A stretch of DNA of 64,000 nt from Elusimicrobiaceae bacterium (GCA_017618215.1 JAFZUQ010000007.1:1-64000); one strand, 5' to 3'. Counted from the first letter of the stretch, positions 8,300 through 17,972 are shown. Numbers and translations: made by a program. The notes: a model not told the origin generated them from the sequence alone.

Positions 8300-9353
8300 A
8301 TTTGCTTTAGGGTTAATGAGCGGCACTTCTGCCGACGGTTTAACTTTGGCACTCTTAAATGTTAAAGCCAAAAAACTTATATGTTTTAAAAATTATTTTT
8401 ATCCCAAAAATTTGCAAAAAGAGATTTTGCAAGCACCTAATTATAGTACCGCACAAATTGCAGAACTTAATTTCAAACTCGGTAAAACTTATTTAACACT
8501 TACGCAAAAATTTTTAAAGGAATTCAAAATAAATAAAGGAAATATTTCCGTCATAGGTTTGCATGGGCAAACTGTTTACCATAATGCAAAAACGCCTTGT
8601 ACTTTGCAAATCGGGGAAGCTTCATTTTTAGCAAAAAATTTAGGCATAACGGTTGCAAATAATTTCAGGCCGTCCGCTATTGCTTTAGGAGGGCAAGGTG
8701 CACCGCTTGTACCGGTTTTTGAAGATTATTTTTTTACAGACAAAACACCCAAAATACTTTTAAATATCGGTGGCATTTCAAATGCATCTTATGTGCGAAA
8801 AGGTAAAACTTTCGGCTTTGATTGCGGGCCCGGAAATGTTTTAAGCGATTATGCTATTACAAAATTAAGCAAAGGTAAAAATAGTATTGACATTGACGGT
8901 AAAATCGCTGCCGGAACCAAACCCGATATAAACAAAGCACAAAAAATTGCAAAAAAATTTGAATATAAAAAAATAATTTCTTTGGACCGCCAAGATTTTA
9001 CAGGGCCGTTTTTTAAAAAATATTTCCCTAAATTAACTTTGAAAGATATTTCTACTTTAAATTATTTAACTGCCCTGATAATTGCACAAAATATCAAAAA
9101 GCTTATCCTTAAAAAATATAACGTAAAAGATTTATATATTTCAGGCGGCGGAGCATACAATAAAACTTTAATTAATAACTTAAAAAATTTATTGCCGCTT
9201 AATATCAAAATTTTAGACACTTTAAATCCGATGGCTAAAGAGGCTGCCTGTTTTGCTTATTTGGCACACTTAACCTTAAATAAAATTCCAGTAAACAAAA
9301 ACTTGATAAAAACAAGTAAAAATACTATTATAGGAGTATTGAATTTGCCATGA
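8292..9353 (+). CDS. anmK: Anhydro-N-acetylmuramic acid kinase
   Basis: 353 residues from the ATG at 8292, which overlaps the murQ stop by 8 bases; a GTG at 8283 is less likely. AnmK opens and phosphorylates 1,6-anhydro-MurNAc to MurNAc-6-phosphate, the MurQ substrate. The N-terminus GLMSGTSADGL is the family hallmark. GLHGQTVYH, QIGEASFLA, NIGGISNAS and FDCGPGNVLSDY (nucleotide and sugar binding) all follow at expected positions. Length is normal. Confidence 0.96.
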   Translation: MNKFALGLMSGTSADGLTLALLNVKAKKLICFKNYFYPKNLQKEILQAPNYSTAQIAELNFKLGKTYLTLTQKFLKEFKINKGNISVIGLHGQTVYHNAKTPCTLQIGEASFLAKNLGITVANNFRPSAIALGGQGAPLVPVFEDYFFTDKTPKILLNIGGISNASYVRKGKTFGFDCGPGNVLSDYAITKLSKGKNSIDIDGKIAAGTKPDINKAQKIAKKFEYKKIISLDRQDFTGPFFKKYFPKLTLKDISTLNYLTALIIAQNIKKLILKKYNVKDLYISGGGAYNKTLINNLKNLLPLNIKILDTLNPMAKEAACFAYLAHLTLNKIPVNKNLIKTSKNTIIGVLNLP

Positions 9354-10756
9354 AAACAAATCGCTTAATATTCCCCGGCTTTTGGTTTGGGAAAAGTTCA
9401 GTAGAAGAAGCCAAAGAACTTGCAACTTTGGGCGTAGGTGGTTTTTGTTTTTATGGCGGCACACCTGAGGAGTTAAAAAGTCTAATTGATATTTTGCAAA
9501 ACCTTGCACCACACCAATTATTAATGGCGGCAGATTATGAAACCGGCCTGGGCCGCTGGCATGAAAATTTACCGATACTCCCGACAAATTACACTTTAGG
9601 CCTTGCAAACAGAGAAGATTTAACATTAAAAAAGGGGTTCTTAACTGCAATACAAGCGCGCGAACTTGGCATAAATTGGATTTTTGCACCTGTTGTAGAT
9701 TTAGCGGATACACCAAATAACCCGATAGTAAATACCCGTGCATTTTCTGCAGATGCAAAAACTGTTGCACGCTTAGCAAGATCTTTTTCAATAGGTCTTT
9801 CCGACGGCGGATGTTTAAACTGTTTTAAACATTTCCCGGGACATGGCAGCACAAAACAAGATTCACATTTAACTTTGCCCGAAGTTACAAAAAAATTATC
9901 TGCTTTAAAAGAAGAAGATTTACTGCCTTACCGTGAACTTATAACGAGGGCGGACAGTATTATGGTTTCACATCTTCTTGTTAAATGTTTGGATGATAAA
10001 ATGCCGGCAAGTTTCTCAAAAAAAATTATGCAGGGCTTGCTCCGCAAAACTATGTATTATAAAGGCTTAATTGTAACAGATGCTTTGACTATGAAAGCTA
10101 CAAACGGCCTAAACCCCATAGATGCTTTTAAAGCCGGAGCGGATGTTTTGCTTTGCCCGGAAGAGCCTTTCAAAACCATTAAAGATTTAGAGCACGCAAT
10201 TAAAAAAGACAGTAACTTGAAAGAAAGGATTTTCTATTCAATTTCCACACAGGAAATGATGATTGCCCGCTTAAACGCTATGCATCCTTTACCGAGCAGA
10301 AATATAGAAATTGCTTGTAAACAGTTGGATAAAGAAACCGCTTACAGCGTATTACAAAAACTAAACCCACAAATAAATTTAAATAAAAGGAACAATATAA
10401 ATTATTTAATTTTAGACGAAAAGGCACCAACCGATTTGCCACCGTTTTTAATGACATTAAAAGAAAATGGTTTCAAATTAACGCCTTATAAAGAAGGTAA
10501 GCAAAGTACTTTCCTGCTTGCTTTGAATTTTGACGATTATACTGCATTTAAAGGAACTGTTAATTTAAGTGAAAAACAAAAACAACTTTTGCAAAAAGCG
10601 ATTGATAAATCAAAAAACTCAACTCTTATAAGTTTTGGTAGCCCATACATAGATGAAGGTATTAAAGGCTTGAGTTCTTTTTTACCACTTGCAAGTAAGG
10701 GTAAAGATTTCCAAATTGCCGTAGCACAACATTTATCCGGCTTTTTAGATTTTTAA
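9350..10756 (+). CDS. nagZ: Glycoside hydrolase family 3 beta-N-acetylglucosaminidase
   Basis: 468 residues, starting inside the anmK stop (ATGA). GH3 NagZ enzymes remove GlcNAc from muropeptides, releasing anhydro-MurNAc for AnmK. The motif CFKHFPGHGSTKQDSH contains the catalytic His/Asp loop, and VTDALTM carries the nucleophile Asp. There is no signal peptide, consistent with a cytoplasmic enzyme. At 468 residues it is longer than E. coli NagZ (about 340); the extra C-terminal domain of about 130 residues resembles that of longer GH3 enzymes. Last gene of the ndk-murQ-anmK-nagZ unit. Confidence 0.92.
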   Translation: MKTNRLIFPGFWFGKSSVEEAKELATLGVGGFCFYGGTPEELKSLIDILQNLAPHQLLMAADYETGLGRWHENLPILPTNYTLGLANREDLTLKKGFLTAIQARELGINWIFAPVVDLADTPNNPIVNTRAFSADAKTVARLARSFSIGLSDGGCLNCFKHFPGHGSTKQDSHLTLPEVTKKLSALKEEDLLPYRELITRADSIMVSHLLVKCLDDKMPASFSKKIMQGLLRKTMYYKGLIVTDALTMKATNGLNPIDAFKAGADVLLCPEEPFKTIKDLEHAIKKDSNLKERIFYSISTQEMMIARLNAMHPLPSRNIEIACKQLDKETAYSVLQKLNPQINLNKRNNINYLILDEKAPTDLPPFLMTLKENGFKLTPYKEGKQSTFLLALNFDDYTAFKGTVNLSEKQKQLLQKAIDKSKNSTLISFGSPYIDEGIKGLSSFLPLASKGKDFQIAVAQHLSGFLDF

Positions 10757-10775
10757 AAACAATATATATTTGTAT

Positions 10776-13700
10776 ATGTCTACTACGTACCTACCTAATA
10801 TTTCCGCAAGCGCTTTTTTTATAATAAATGCCTTAAAACAAAAAAGCGTACATACTCTTTTTACCTGTAACAGCGAAGAAGAACTTGAGATTTTTGAGGC
10901 CGCTTATAAAACTTTCGCACCAAAAAATTTCGATTACAAATTTCTGAGTGTATATGAAGATAAGTTTTCCCTATACTCTGCTTTGGAGGTAATTTCCAAC
11001 TCGGAAACACCGCTTTTTATTGCAACAACTTACAGCGCTTTAAAGCAGGAAGTGGCCGGAAAAAAAGATTTCAGTGCACAAGTTTTAAAACTGAAAAAAG
11101 GGCAAACAATTAACCGTACTGCACTTATAGACACCTTGCATAAATTAGATTATAAACGCGTTGATTTCGCAGAAGCACCTGCCGATTATGCTTTGCGCGG
11201 TAGTGTGTTAGATATATTTCCCATAAATGCACAAAAACCTTGCCGTTTGTATTTTAGGATAAATACTATTGAAAAAATTTCCACATTCGATTTAGATACG
11301 CAAAATACCGTTGAAGAAACAAATGAACTTCTTGTATTACCTTTTGAATTTGAAGTTACTCCCTCCACTTTACAGCGCTGGCTTAAAGATTTTAAACCTT
11401 ATTTTTATGAGCCGCCACAAAATACAAAAAGCGAAAACGAAGCCGAGATTTTAACTGCTTTACCGGATAAAAACGGTCAGGACAGTTTTTTGCGCTCACC
11501 GCTTGATTTTAAGGCAAATTTTACTTTATTTGATAATGAAATTCTTACTCTAAATAAAAAGAATATTAAAAGCACTTTCTTCTGTTTAAACAAAGGGGAA
11601 ATGGAACGCTTAACGGAAGTTTTCCAAGATTATGACAATTTAAAAACTTTGCCGCTTGCCGTCGCACCGCTGCAAGAAGGTTTTTACAGCACGAAAGAAA
11701 ATTTTGCTTTTTTTACTTCAACGCAACTTTTAAAACACTCTTATAAACAAACAAATTTTGCGGAAAAATTTGATAAAACTTATTCTAAACATGTACGCTT
11801 TAAGGAACTTGAGGTTGGGGATTATGTCGTCCACCAGGAACACGGCATTGGGCGATATGGTGGTCTTATAACTTTGGAGCAAGATAATTTGCCGCTGGAT
11901 TGCTTATTAATTGAATTTAAAGGCTCGCAGAAATTATATGTGCCTTTGCATGATTTTAGAAAAGTGCAAAAATATATCGGCCTAAAAGGGCGTGCGCCGA
12001 AAATATCTTCTTTAAATACAACCACTTGGAAGGAAGTTAAAAAACGCGTTAAAGAAGATGCACAAAAAGTAGCAAAAGAAATTTTGCAAGCAGCCGCTTT
12101 ACGTAGCGCACACAAAGCAGATATTTTGCTAGGTAATGAACATTTAGAAAGGGAATTTGCGGACTCCTTCCCTTACCAAGAAACAGATGATCAAACACAA
12201 GCAATAAATGAAATTTTGCAGGACTTAAATAAAGATATTCCAATGGATCGCGTACTTATCGGTGATGTAGGTTTTGGTAAAACAGAGGTGGCTATCCGCG
12301 CGGCTTTACGCGCTGTTTTAAGTAATAAGCAAGTACTTGTTTTGGTGCCTACCACCGTGCTTGCAAGCCAGCATTTCAAGACTTTTAAAGAACGCTTGCA
12401 GGCTTACCCGATAAATATTGAAATGTTAAGCCGCTTTCAAACAAAAACGGAACAAAAAAAGGTCGTGGAAAATATAAAACAAGGTAAAGTAGATATAGTT
12501 GTAGGTACGCACCGTTTGCTTTCAAAAGATGTCGTTTTCAAAAATTTAGGTTTGTGTATCGTTGACGAAGAACACCGTTTTGGCGTAAAACAAAAAGAAA
12601 AAATTAAAGCCAAAAGTGTTGGCGTCCATACTTTAATGCTTTCCGCAACGCCAATACCTCGCACTTTAAACCAATCTTTATCAGCGTTAAGACAGATGTC
12701 AATTATTCAGACTGCGCCACAAGGCCGTATGCCTATTAAAACTTTTTTATGTGCCTATCAGGACGATATTGTAACAAATGCAGTCCGCGAAGAACTTGCT
12801 CGCGGCGGTCAGGTCTTTTACCTTTTCAACACAGTTGCCACTATGGAAGAAAAGCGCGAATATTTGCAAAAACTTATGCCGGAAATAAAAATAATTTGCG
12901 CGCATGGCCAAATGCCCGAGCAGGAACTTGAAAAAACTTTATGGGATTTCTATAATAAAAAATATGATGTTTTGCTCTGCTCCACTATTGTGGAAAGCGG
13001 GCTTGATGTTACAAATGCAAATACTTTGATTGTAGAAAACCCTCAAAACTTTGGGCTTGCACAATTGTATCAATTGAGGGGAAGAATCGGGCGCGGAAAT
13101 AAAAAAGCCTACTGTTATTTGCTTGCACCTTCTTGGATATTAAATAAACGCGAAGAAGATTTTAACCCGGAAGATTTTTATTTTCCAAAAAAGAAAAGTA
13201 AACCCTCATACGCCGAAGCACAAAAAAGACTATCCGCTTTGCTTGAGTTTAGTGAACTAGGCAGCGGTTTTAAACTTGCTTTACGAGATTTGGAAATCCG
13301 CGGTGGCGGTGATTTACTTGGTATAAGACAGCACGGTTATGTAAATGCCGTCGGGCTTTCTTTATATTGCGATTTGGTGGCAAATGAAGTTAAAAAACTT
13401 CGTGGTGAACCTATCATTCGCAAGATGTATGCAACGGTTAATTTGGGGTTGCCTGCATTTATTGCCCCAGACTATCTACCAAGTGATGAAGAACGCTTAA
13501 AATTTTACAAAGACTTTTTGGAAGCAGATCAAGAAGCAAAACAAAAACTTAAACAAAAAATTGAAAATTTATGCGGCCCTGCCCCGAAAGAATTAAACAA
13601 TTTAATTGAAATTATGCAAATATCTGCAGATGCCGGAGAAATAAAAATACGAGCCATAGAAGCAGGACCAAAATTCTATGATTTTTACTTTGCAAGAAAC

Positions 13701-13877
13701 GCACAGATACAGGAAGATGCCTTAACAAAAATAATGGAAACGTTCAAAGGAAAAATGGAATTTTTACCTTCGCAAAACGGTGACGGCTTTAGAATTTTTG
13801 ATTCACAAAACAATAAACTAACCGAAGTCAAACAAATATTGAACAGTTTAAAAAATATTTTATTGACTGTTCTCTAG
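10776..13877 (+). CDS. mfd: Transcription-repair coupling factor
   Basis: 1033 residues from the ATG at 10776; an in-frame TTG lies 6 bases earlier. Mfd removes RNA polymerase stalled at DNA damage and recruits UvrA. Domains in order: UvrB-like N-terminal module; CarD-like RNA polymerase-interacting domain (about 345-400, LEVGDYVVHQEHGIGRY); RecG-like translocase with Walker A GDVGFGKTE (about 495), DEEHRFG (about 595), ATPIPRTL and the TRG region RGRIGRGNKKAYCYL (about 768); C-terminal TRCF domain. Length is slightly below E. coli Mfd (1148). There is no Shine-Dalgarno; TATATT ends 5 bases before the ATG, so it may be another leaderless start. Confidence 0.97.
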   Translation: MSTTYLPNISASAFFIINALKQKSVHTLFTCNSEEELEIFEAAYKTFAPKNFDYKFLSVYEDKFSLYSALEVISNSETPLFIATTYSALKQEVAGKKDFSAQVLKLKKGQTINRTALIDTLHKLDYKRVDFAEAPADYALRGSVLDIFPINAQKPCRLYFRINTIEKISTFDLDTQNTVEETNELLVLPFEFEVTPSTLQRWLKDFKPYFYEPPQNTKSENEAEILTALPDKNGQDSFLRSPLDFKANFTLFDNEILTLNKKNIKSTFFCLNKGEMERLTEVFQDYDNLKTLPLAVAPLQEGFYSTKENFAFFTSTQLLKHSYKQTNFAEKFDKTYSKHVRFKELEVGDYVVHQEHGIGRYGGLITLEQDNLPLDCLLIEFKGSQKLYVPLHDFRKVQKYIGLKGRAPKISSLNTTTWKEVKKRVKEDAQKVAKEILQAAALRSAHKADILLGNEHLEREFADSFPYQETDDQTQAINEILQDLNKDIPMDRVLIGDVGFGKTEVAIRAALRAVLSNKQVLVLVPTTVLASQHFKTFKERLQAYPINIEMLSRFQTKTEQKKVVENIKQGKVDIVVGTHRLLSKDVVFKNLGLCIVDEEHRFGVKQKEKIKAKSVGVHTLMLSATPIPRTLNQSLSALRQMSIIQTAPQGRMPIKTFLCAYQDDIVTNAVREELARGGQVFYLFNTVATMEEKREYLQKLMPEIKIICAHGQMPEQELEKTLWDFYNKKYDVLLCSTIVESGLDVTNANTLIVENPQNFGLAQLYQLRGRIGRGNKKAYCYLLAPSWILNKREEDFNPEDFYFPKKKSKPSYAEAQKRLSALLEFSELGSGFKLALRDLEIRGGGDLLGIRQHGYVNAVGLSLYCDLVANEVKKLRGEPIIRKMYATVNLGLPAFIAPDYLPSDEERLKFYKDFLEADQEAKQKLKQKIENLCGPAPKELNNLIEIMQISADAGEIKIRAIEAGPKFYDFYFARNAQIQEDALTKIMETFKGKMEFLPSQNGDGFRIFDSQNNKLTEVKQILNSLKNILLTVL

Positions 13878-13911
13878 CAAATTAGTATTATATATTTACG
13901 GAGGATAAACG

Positions 13912-14421
13912 ATGAAAAAAACATTAAGCTTGATGTTAGTCTTGGGGCTTGCTCTCGGTTTAGCCGCTTGCAGTAAAAACAAAAAAGCGGATGCCGGTGC
14001 AGATTTACAAGCCTCATCCAACTCTAACTATGATACCATAGTCGCGGAGGAAGAAGAAGTTACAGAAGCAGTTGAAAGCTTAGAAGTTAGCTTAGCACCT
14101 GTGTTCTTTGCTTTAAATGAATACTCCTTATCACAGGGGGCAAGAAACATTTTAAAAGCCAATGCTGAAGCCTTAAAAGTTAAAGGGGTTAAGAATATTA
14201 CCGTCGAAGGTAACTGCGACGATAGAGGTACTATTTCCTACAATATCGCCTTAGGTCAAAAAAGAGCAAATGAAGTAAGAGATTACTACATCAAACTCGG
14301 TATCAAAGCAGAAAATATTAATACCGTTTCTTACGGTGAAGAAAACCCGCTCTGCACAGATCAAACAGAATCTTGCTGGGCAAAAAACAGAAGAGCAGAT
14401 ACAGTAATTTCTGCCAAATAG
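13912..14421 (+). CDS. pal: Peptidoglycan-associated lipoprotein
   Basis: 169 residues with a lipoprotein signal peptide (LGLAAC, lipidated C20). The OmpA-like peptidoglycan-binding domain follows, with VFFALNEYSL, the GNCDDRGT loop (family consensus GHTDxRG/GHCDERG), YNIALGQKRA and NRRAD; the D and R that bind diaminopimelate are present. Pal tethers the outer membrane to the wall and partners TolB, encoded two genes downstream. Ribosome binding site GGAGG is 7-8 bases before the ATG. Confidence 0.95.
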   Translation: MKKTLSLMLVLGLALGLAACSKNKKADAGADLQASSNSNYDTIVAEEEEVTEAVESLEVSLAPVFFALNEYSLSQGARNILKANAEALKVKGVKNITVEGNCDDRGTISYNIALGQKRANEVRDYYIKLGIKAENINTVSYGEENPLCTDQTESCWAKNRRADTVISAK

Positions 14422-14440
14422 TTTAAAGGAGGCACATCTT

Positions 14441-15112
14441 ATGATTAGGAATTTTTATAAATTATTTCTTTTTTTAGGGGGTGCCTCTTTTCTTTTTTGC
14501 GGTTGCTTGGCAACACAAGAAGACACTTCTATTTTAAAGTTACAAATCTCGGAATTAAATAAAATTTTAAACGAATTACAACAAAATCAGGCAGATAATG
14601 CCGTGCAAATGGAAGAAATCATGAGCCGCCTAACTCAAGCCACAGACCATATAGAAAATTTTGATTACAAACTTGACGAATTAAATTCAAAAATTGACAA
14701 TTTAGAATCATCAGTAAAAAATACAAATAACACAGTTTTGCCAACTGAAATTTATGCACAAGCAAAAAAACAATTTGAGGCAAAACAATACGATAGTGCT
14801 TTAAAAGGTTTCGGGCTTTATTTAAAATCTACGGAATATAAGGGCGCATCAGCGCAAGAAGCGTACCTAAATATAGCAAAGATTTACTACGAACAGAAAG
14901 ATTATCAATCTGCTGCTGTAACCGCGGCAACTTTGATGGAAAAATTCCCTAAAAGCTCTTTGATGGCAAGTGCAAGGCTTTTTTATGCAAAAAGCATAAT
15001 TCCTTTGGGCAAGACCGATGAAGCTAAAGATTATTTAGATTCAATCATTGAAGATTATCCAAAATCAAAAGCTGCCAAGGAAGCACAAACTGTTTTAAAA
15101 GGTATTAAATAA
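14441..15112 (+). CDS. cpoB: CpoB/YbgF-like cell division coordinator
   Basis: 223 residues. An N-terminal hydrophobic signal with a weak lipobox (L-F-C-G-C) leads into a coiled coil (about 30-98, rich in L/I heptads), then TPR-like repeats (about 105-223: EIYAQAKKQFEAKQYDSAL, AYLNIAKIYYEQKDYQSA). This matches CpoB/YbgF, which works with Tol-Pal in outer-membrane constriction. Strong ribosome binding site (AAAGGAGG). The stop overlaps the tolB start by one base. Confidence 0.88.
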   Translation: MIRNFYKLFLFLGGASFLFCGCLATQEDTSILKLQISELNKILNELQQNQADNAVQMEEIMSRLTQATDHIENFDYKLDELNSKIDNLESSVKNTNNTVLPTEIYAQAKKQFEAKQYDSALKGFGLYLKSTEYKGASAQEAYLNIAKIYYEQKDYQSAAVTAATLMEKFPKSSLMASARLFYAKSIIPLGKTDEAKDYLDSIIEDYPKSKAAKEAQTVLKGIK

Positions 15113-16404
15113 TGAAAAGGTTTCTATTATTATTTTTTATTCTACTTCCGGTTTTTTTATTTGCTCGGGAAAGTGATGTATATATAGGGCTTTCAACAAA
15201 ATACAATCCTAATGATTTACCGAAAATCGGCCTTGCAGCAAATAATCCAAGCGACATAACCCCTGAAGAAGAAAAGGTTTACAGCAATCTCTTTGCTGAT
15301 GTTTTAAGAAGTGATTTATACCGCTCCCGTTACTTTAATATTGAAGATACCGACTCTGCACAAATTTCTTCGCTCGGACCACAACTCGCAAACATGGAAA
15401 AGCGAAATATTTTATATTATGTTTTCTTTGATTTTTCCGCTACAGATACACAGGATGTATGGCAGATAAAAGCTTTCATGTATGATACTGCTTCTAAAAA
15501 AGGTTTACTTGCAAAAAGTTTTAAAGTACCTACAAAAAGTATCAGAAAAAGTGCCCATATATTTGCTGATCAAATTATAAAGTTATTAACAGGAAAACGT
15601 GGCCTTTCCACCACAAAAATTGCTTTTGCAAATGACAATACAGGCAGAAAAGAAATTTATATTGTTGATTATGACGGATATAATTTGGTAAAACTTACAA
15701 ATGATAAGTCGATTTCCTTGCTTCCGCGTTGGGCAGATCACGGTACAAAACTTTATTACACTACTTACCGTAACAGAAATCCGCAAATCTATGTGCTTGA
15801 CTTAAAAGAAAGTACAAATTCCCCGGTTATGCAGGAAAAGGGGTTAAACTTAATCGGTGGTGTTTCCCCCGACAGTAAAAAACTTGTTATGACATTATCA
15901 AGGGGCCAAAACCCGAGCATTTATTTAAAAGAACTTTCAAGCGGCCGCACCTTGGAACTGACAGAAAAGTACAGCGTTGACGGTTCCCCCTCCTTCTCAC
16001 CGGATGGAAAATTTGTGACATTTGTTTCAAATCGTGCAGGTAACCCACAAATTTATATTATGAATCTTGAAACTAAACAAACACGTCGTTTAACAAAATT
16101 TAACTGGACGGACTCCCCACAATGGTCCCCTAACGGAGATTGGATTGCTTTTGCCGGCCGCCAAGCGCAAAACCATCCGATAGATATATTCCTTGTAGAT
16201 ATTACCGGTGGGCAAATAAGGCAACTTACTGCCGATAGCGGTTCTAATGAAGACCCTTGGTGGTCCCCCGATGGGCGATTTATTGCATTTACCACAAACC
16301 GTGCCGGTAAACGCCAGATTTATGTTATGGATGCTGACGGGAGCGCTCAGCATTTAATTGCAAATATTAAAGGCAATTCTTTTACCCCAAGCTGGAGCGA
16401 TTAA
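15112..16404 (+). CDS. tolB: Tol-Pal system protein TolB
   Basis: 430 residues with a signal peptide (about 1-18), an N-terminal alpha/beta domain, then a six-bladed beta-propeller made of WD40-like 'DPP' repeats such as GRKEIYIVDYDG, SPDGKFVTFVSNRAGNPQIY and SPDGRFIAFTTNRAGKRQIYV. TolB is the periplasmic partner of Pal. Gene order here is pal-cpoB-tolB, whereas enterobacteria have tolB-pal-cpoB; tolQ, tolR and tolA are not in the window. Confidence 0.95.
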   Translation: MKRFLLLFFILLPVFLFARESDVYIGLSTKYNPNDLPKIGLAANNPSDITPEEEKVYSNLFADVLRSDLYRSRYFNIEDTDSAQISSLGPQLANMEKRNILYYVFFDFSATDTQDVWQIKAFMYDTASKKGLLAKSFKVPTKSIRKSAHIFADQIIKLLTGKRGLSTTKIAFANDNTGRKEIYIVDYDGYNLVKLTNDKSISLLPRWADHGTKLYYTTYRNRNPQIYVLDLKESTNSPVMQEKGLNLIGGVSPDSKKLVMTLSRGQNPSIYLKELSSGRTLELTEKYSVDGSPSFSPDGKFVTFVSNRAGNPQIYIMNLETKQTRRLTKFNWTDSPQWSPNGDWIAFAGRQAQNHPIDIFLVDITGGQIRQLTADSGSNEDPWWSPDGRFIAFTTNRAGKRQIYVMDADGSAQHLIANIKGNSFTPSWSD

Positions 16405-16414
16405 CCTTACCCCC

Positions 16415-16744
16415 ATGTACAAACCTATAATTTTATTAACAATTTCAAATATTTTTATGACTTTTGCGTGGTATGGCCACTTACGCTTTAAGGATAAAGC
16501 TATGTGGGTTATTGTATTAGCAAGTTGGTTAATAGCATTTCTAGAATATTGTTTTTTAGTACCGGCAAACCGTATAGGGCATGCTTATTATAGCGCACCG
16601 CAACTTAAAGGCATGCAGGAAATTATTACACTTATTGTCTTTGCGGTATTCAGTATAACTTATCTTAAAGAGGACTTACGTTGGAATCATTATGCAGGTT
16701 TCGCATTAATTATTTGTGCGGCCCTTTTGATTTTTAAGAAGTAG
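16415..16744 (+). CDS. DUF486 family inner-membrane protein
   Basis: 109 residues from the ATG at 16415 (an in-frame ATG at 16358 overlaps tolB). Four hydrophobic segments. Family hallmarks: LLTISNIFMTFAWYGHLR, ILASW-like VLASWLIAFLEYCF, PANRIG, QLKGMQEIITL and a final WNHYAGF. The function of DUF486 is not known; it resembles small multidrug-type four-helix transporters. It starts 10 bases after tolB without a clear Shine-Dalgarno. It ends 2 bases from a convergent gene with no terminator between. Confidence 0.85.
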   Translation: MYKPIILLTISNIFMTFAWYGHLRFKDKAMWVIVLASWLIAFLEYCFLVPANRIGHAYYSAPQLKGMQEIITLIVFAVFSITYLKEDLRWNHYAGFALIICAALLIFKK

Positions 16745-16746
16745 AA

Positions 16747-16941
16747 TTATTTCTTATTTTCTTTCTTTTTCATTTTATTAAATTTATACTCATCTTGTTT
16801 TTGTAGTATTTTATTCCTAAGGTCTTTATTAGCTTTAACTATTAATGCGATAAATAAAATTAGAATTGGAATAAAAATTAATATTATTATTCCGCTTTTA
16901 TTCGGATAGTACCTTGTTAAAATGTCGAATAGTCCACCCAT
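16747..16941 (-). CDS. Small single-span membrane protein
   Basis: 64 residues with one strong transmembrane segment (about 17-36, rich in I/L/F) and a highly charged lysine-rich C-terminal tail (KMKKKENKK end). It has a good Shine-Dalgarno (AAGGAG, 8 bases before ATG), which supports it as a real gene. It lies 40 bases downstream of the TauE/SafE gene on the same strand. No family recognised. Confidence 0.6.
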   Translation of the reverse strand: MGGLFDILTRYYPNKSGIIILIFIPILILFIALIVKANKDLRNKILQKQDEYKFNKMKKKENKK

Positions 16942-16981
16942 AAATATTCTCCTTAACTAAATAGATCGTACAAATTTAAAT

Positions 16982-17893
16982 TTATTTCCGCGGATGTTTC
17001 GTTGTATAAAAGGTAAAAAAGTTTATATAAGCAAATAAAATAATCGCACAAATTATCATTAAATAACGACTGAAGGTAACAAAATCAAGCAAATTTAAAA
17101 CCGCATTTGTGATAATAATCAAAATTATACTGCCAAAACTTTTTTGTAAAATTTTAACATAACCATTTTTTAAAACAATATTTCCGTATTTAACCCCAAG
17201 CGGAAAACCAAAAGCCCCACCAAGGGCAATAAGTGCACCCAAAAATAGAATGTTTGTGTGAAAATTGCCACCGGAAAACAAATAAAACATAGATCCGCTT
17301 ATGGTTGCTACCAAAAGCAAAAAGCGTACAGCCGGTGTGGCATGTTTCTCTGCAATTTTAAAACCGTTTATTATTATCGGCCTAAAAATCAGAGCACCGC
17401 TAATGCCCAGCACAGAACTTATAACGCCTACGAACATACCACAAAAAAGTGCAATTATACTTTGCTTTTTTGAAATATTAGGTTCTTCATTTTGGTTTTG
17501 TGTGGTTTTACCGAATAAACTTTTTAGCCCAATAAATAACATAACAAAAACAAAAAGACAGAGCAAAGCTTTAGAGCCGAATTTATTATACAAATAAGCA
17601 TTTATTAAGCGCCCGCTGAAAGCGGTTAAAATAACACCTCCTGCCATAGGTAAAGCCAAAGAACGCATAACGGAAAATTTGTTCCAAGAAGTTTTGGGCA
17701 TTTCTTTCAGTACGGTAGGCGCCGTGGAAAATACCATTTGAAGTAATGCAGCTCCAACAGCTTCTAAGGGCTGGAAACCGAAAATGAGCATCGTGGGCAC
17801 TATCAACCACCCGCAGCCGACACTCCAAAAACCGCCGCAAAACATACCGATAAAACCAATTAGCGGAAAAATTAAATAAGCGTACCACGTCAT
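16982..17893 (-). CDS. TauE/SafE-family membrane permease
   Basis: 303 residues with about eight hydrophobic segments in two repeats, separated by a polar linker near residues 130-142. The GFIGMFCGGFWSVGCGWLIVPTM segment near the N-terminus and GMFVGVISSVLGISGALIFRPI in the second half are the paired TauE/SafE signatures. Family members export sulfite, sulfoacetate or other anions; the substrate cannot be told from sequence. The start has no Shine-Dalgarno but a -10 element 6 bases upstream. Confidence 0.85.
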   Translation of the reverse strand: MTWYAYLIFPLIGFIGMFCGGFWSVGCGWLIVPTMLIFGFQPLEAVGAALLQMVFSTAPTVLKEMPKTSWNKFSVMRSLALPMAGGVILTAFSGRLINAYLYNKFGSKALLCLFVFVMLFIGLKSLFGKTTQNQNEEPNISKKQSIIALFCGMFVGVISSVLGISGALIFRPIIINGFKIAEKHATPAVRFLLLVATISGSMFYLFSGGNFHTNILFLGALIALGGAFGFPLGVKYGNIVLKNGYVKILQKSFGSIILIIITNAVLNLLDFVTFSRYLMIICAIILFAYINFFTFYTTKHPRK

Positions 17894-17899
17894 AAGTAT

Positions 17900-17905
17900 A
17901 TTTTA
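17900..17905 (-). promoter_or_regulatory. -10 element of the TauE/SafE gene (leaderless type)
   Basis: Minus strand TAAAAT followed by exactly 6 bases and then the ATG at 17893. No TGn extension, unlike lpxB and ndk. Confidence 0.55.
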
Positions 17906-17972
17906 CTAATTTATTAAATTAAAAGCCATCATATAAACTCTATATGAGGGCAAAAATTAAAGAAAACAAAAT

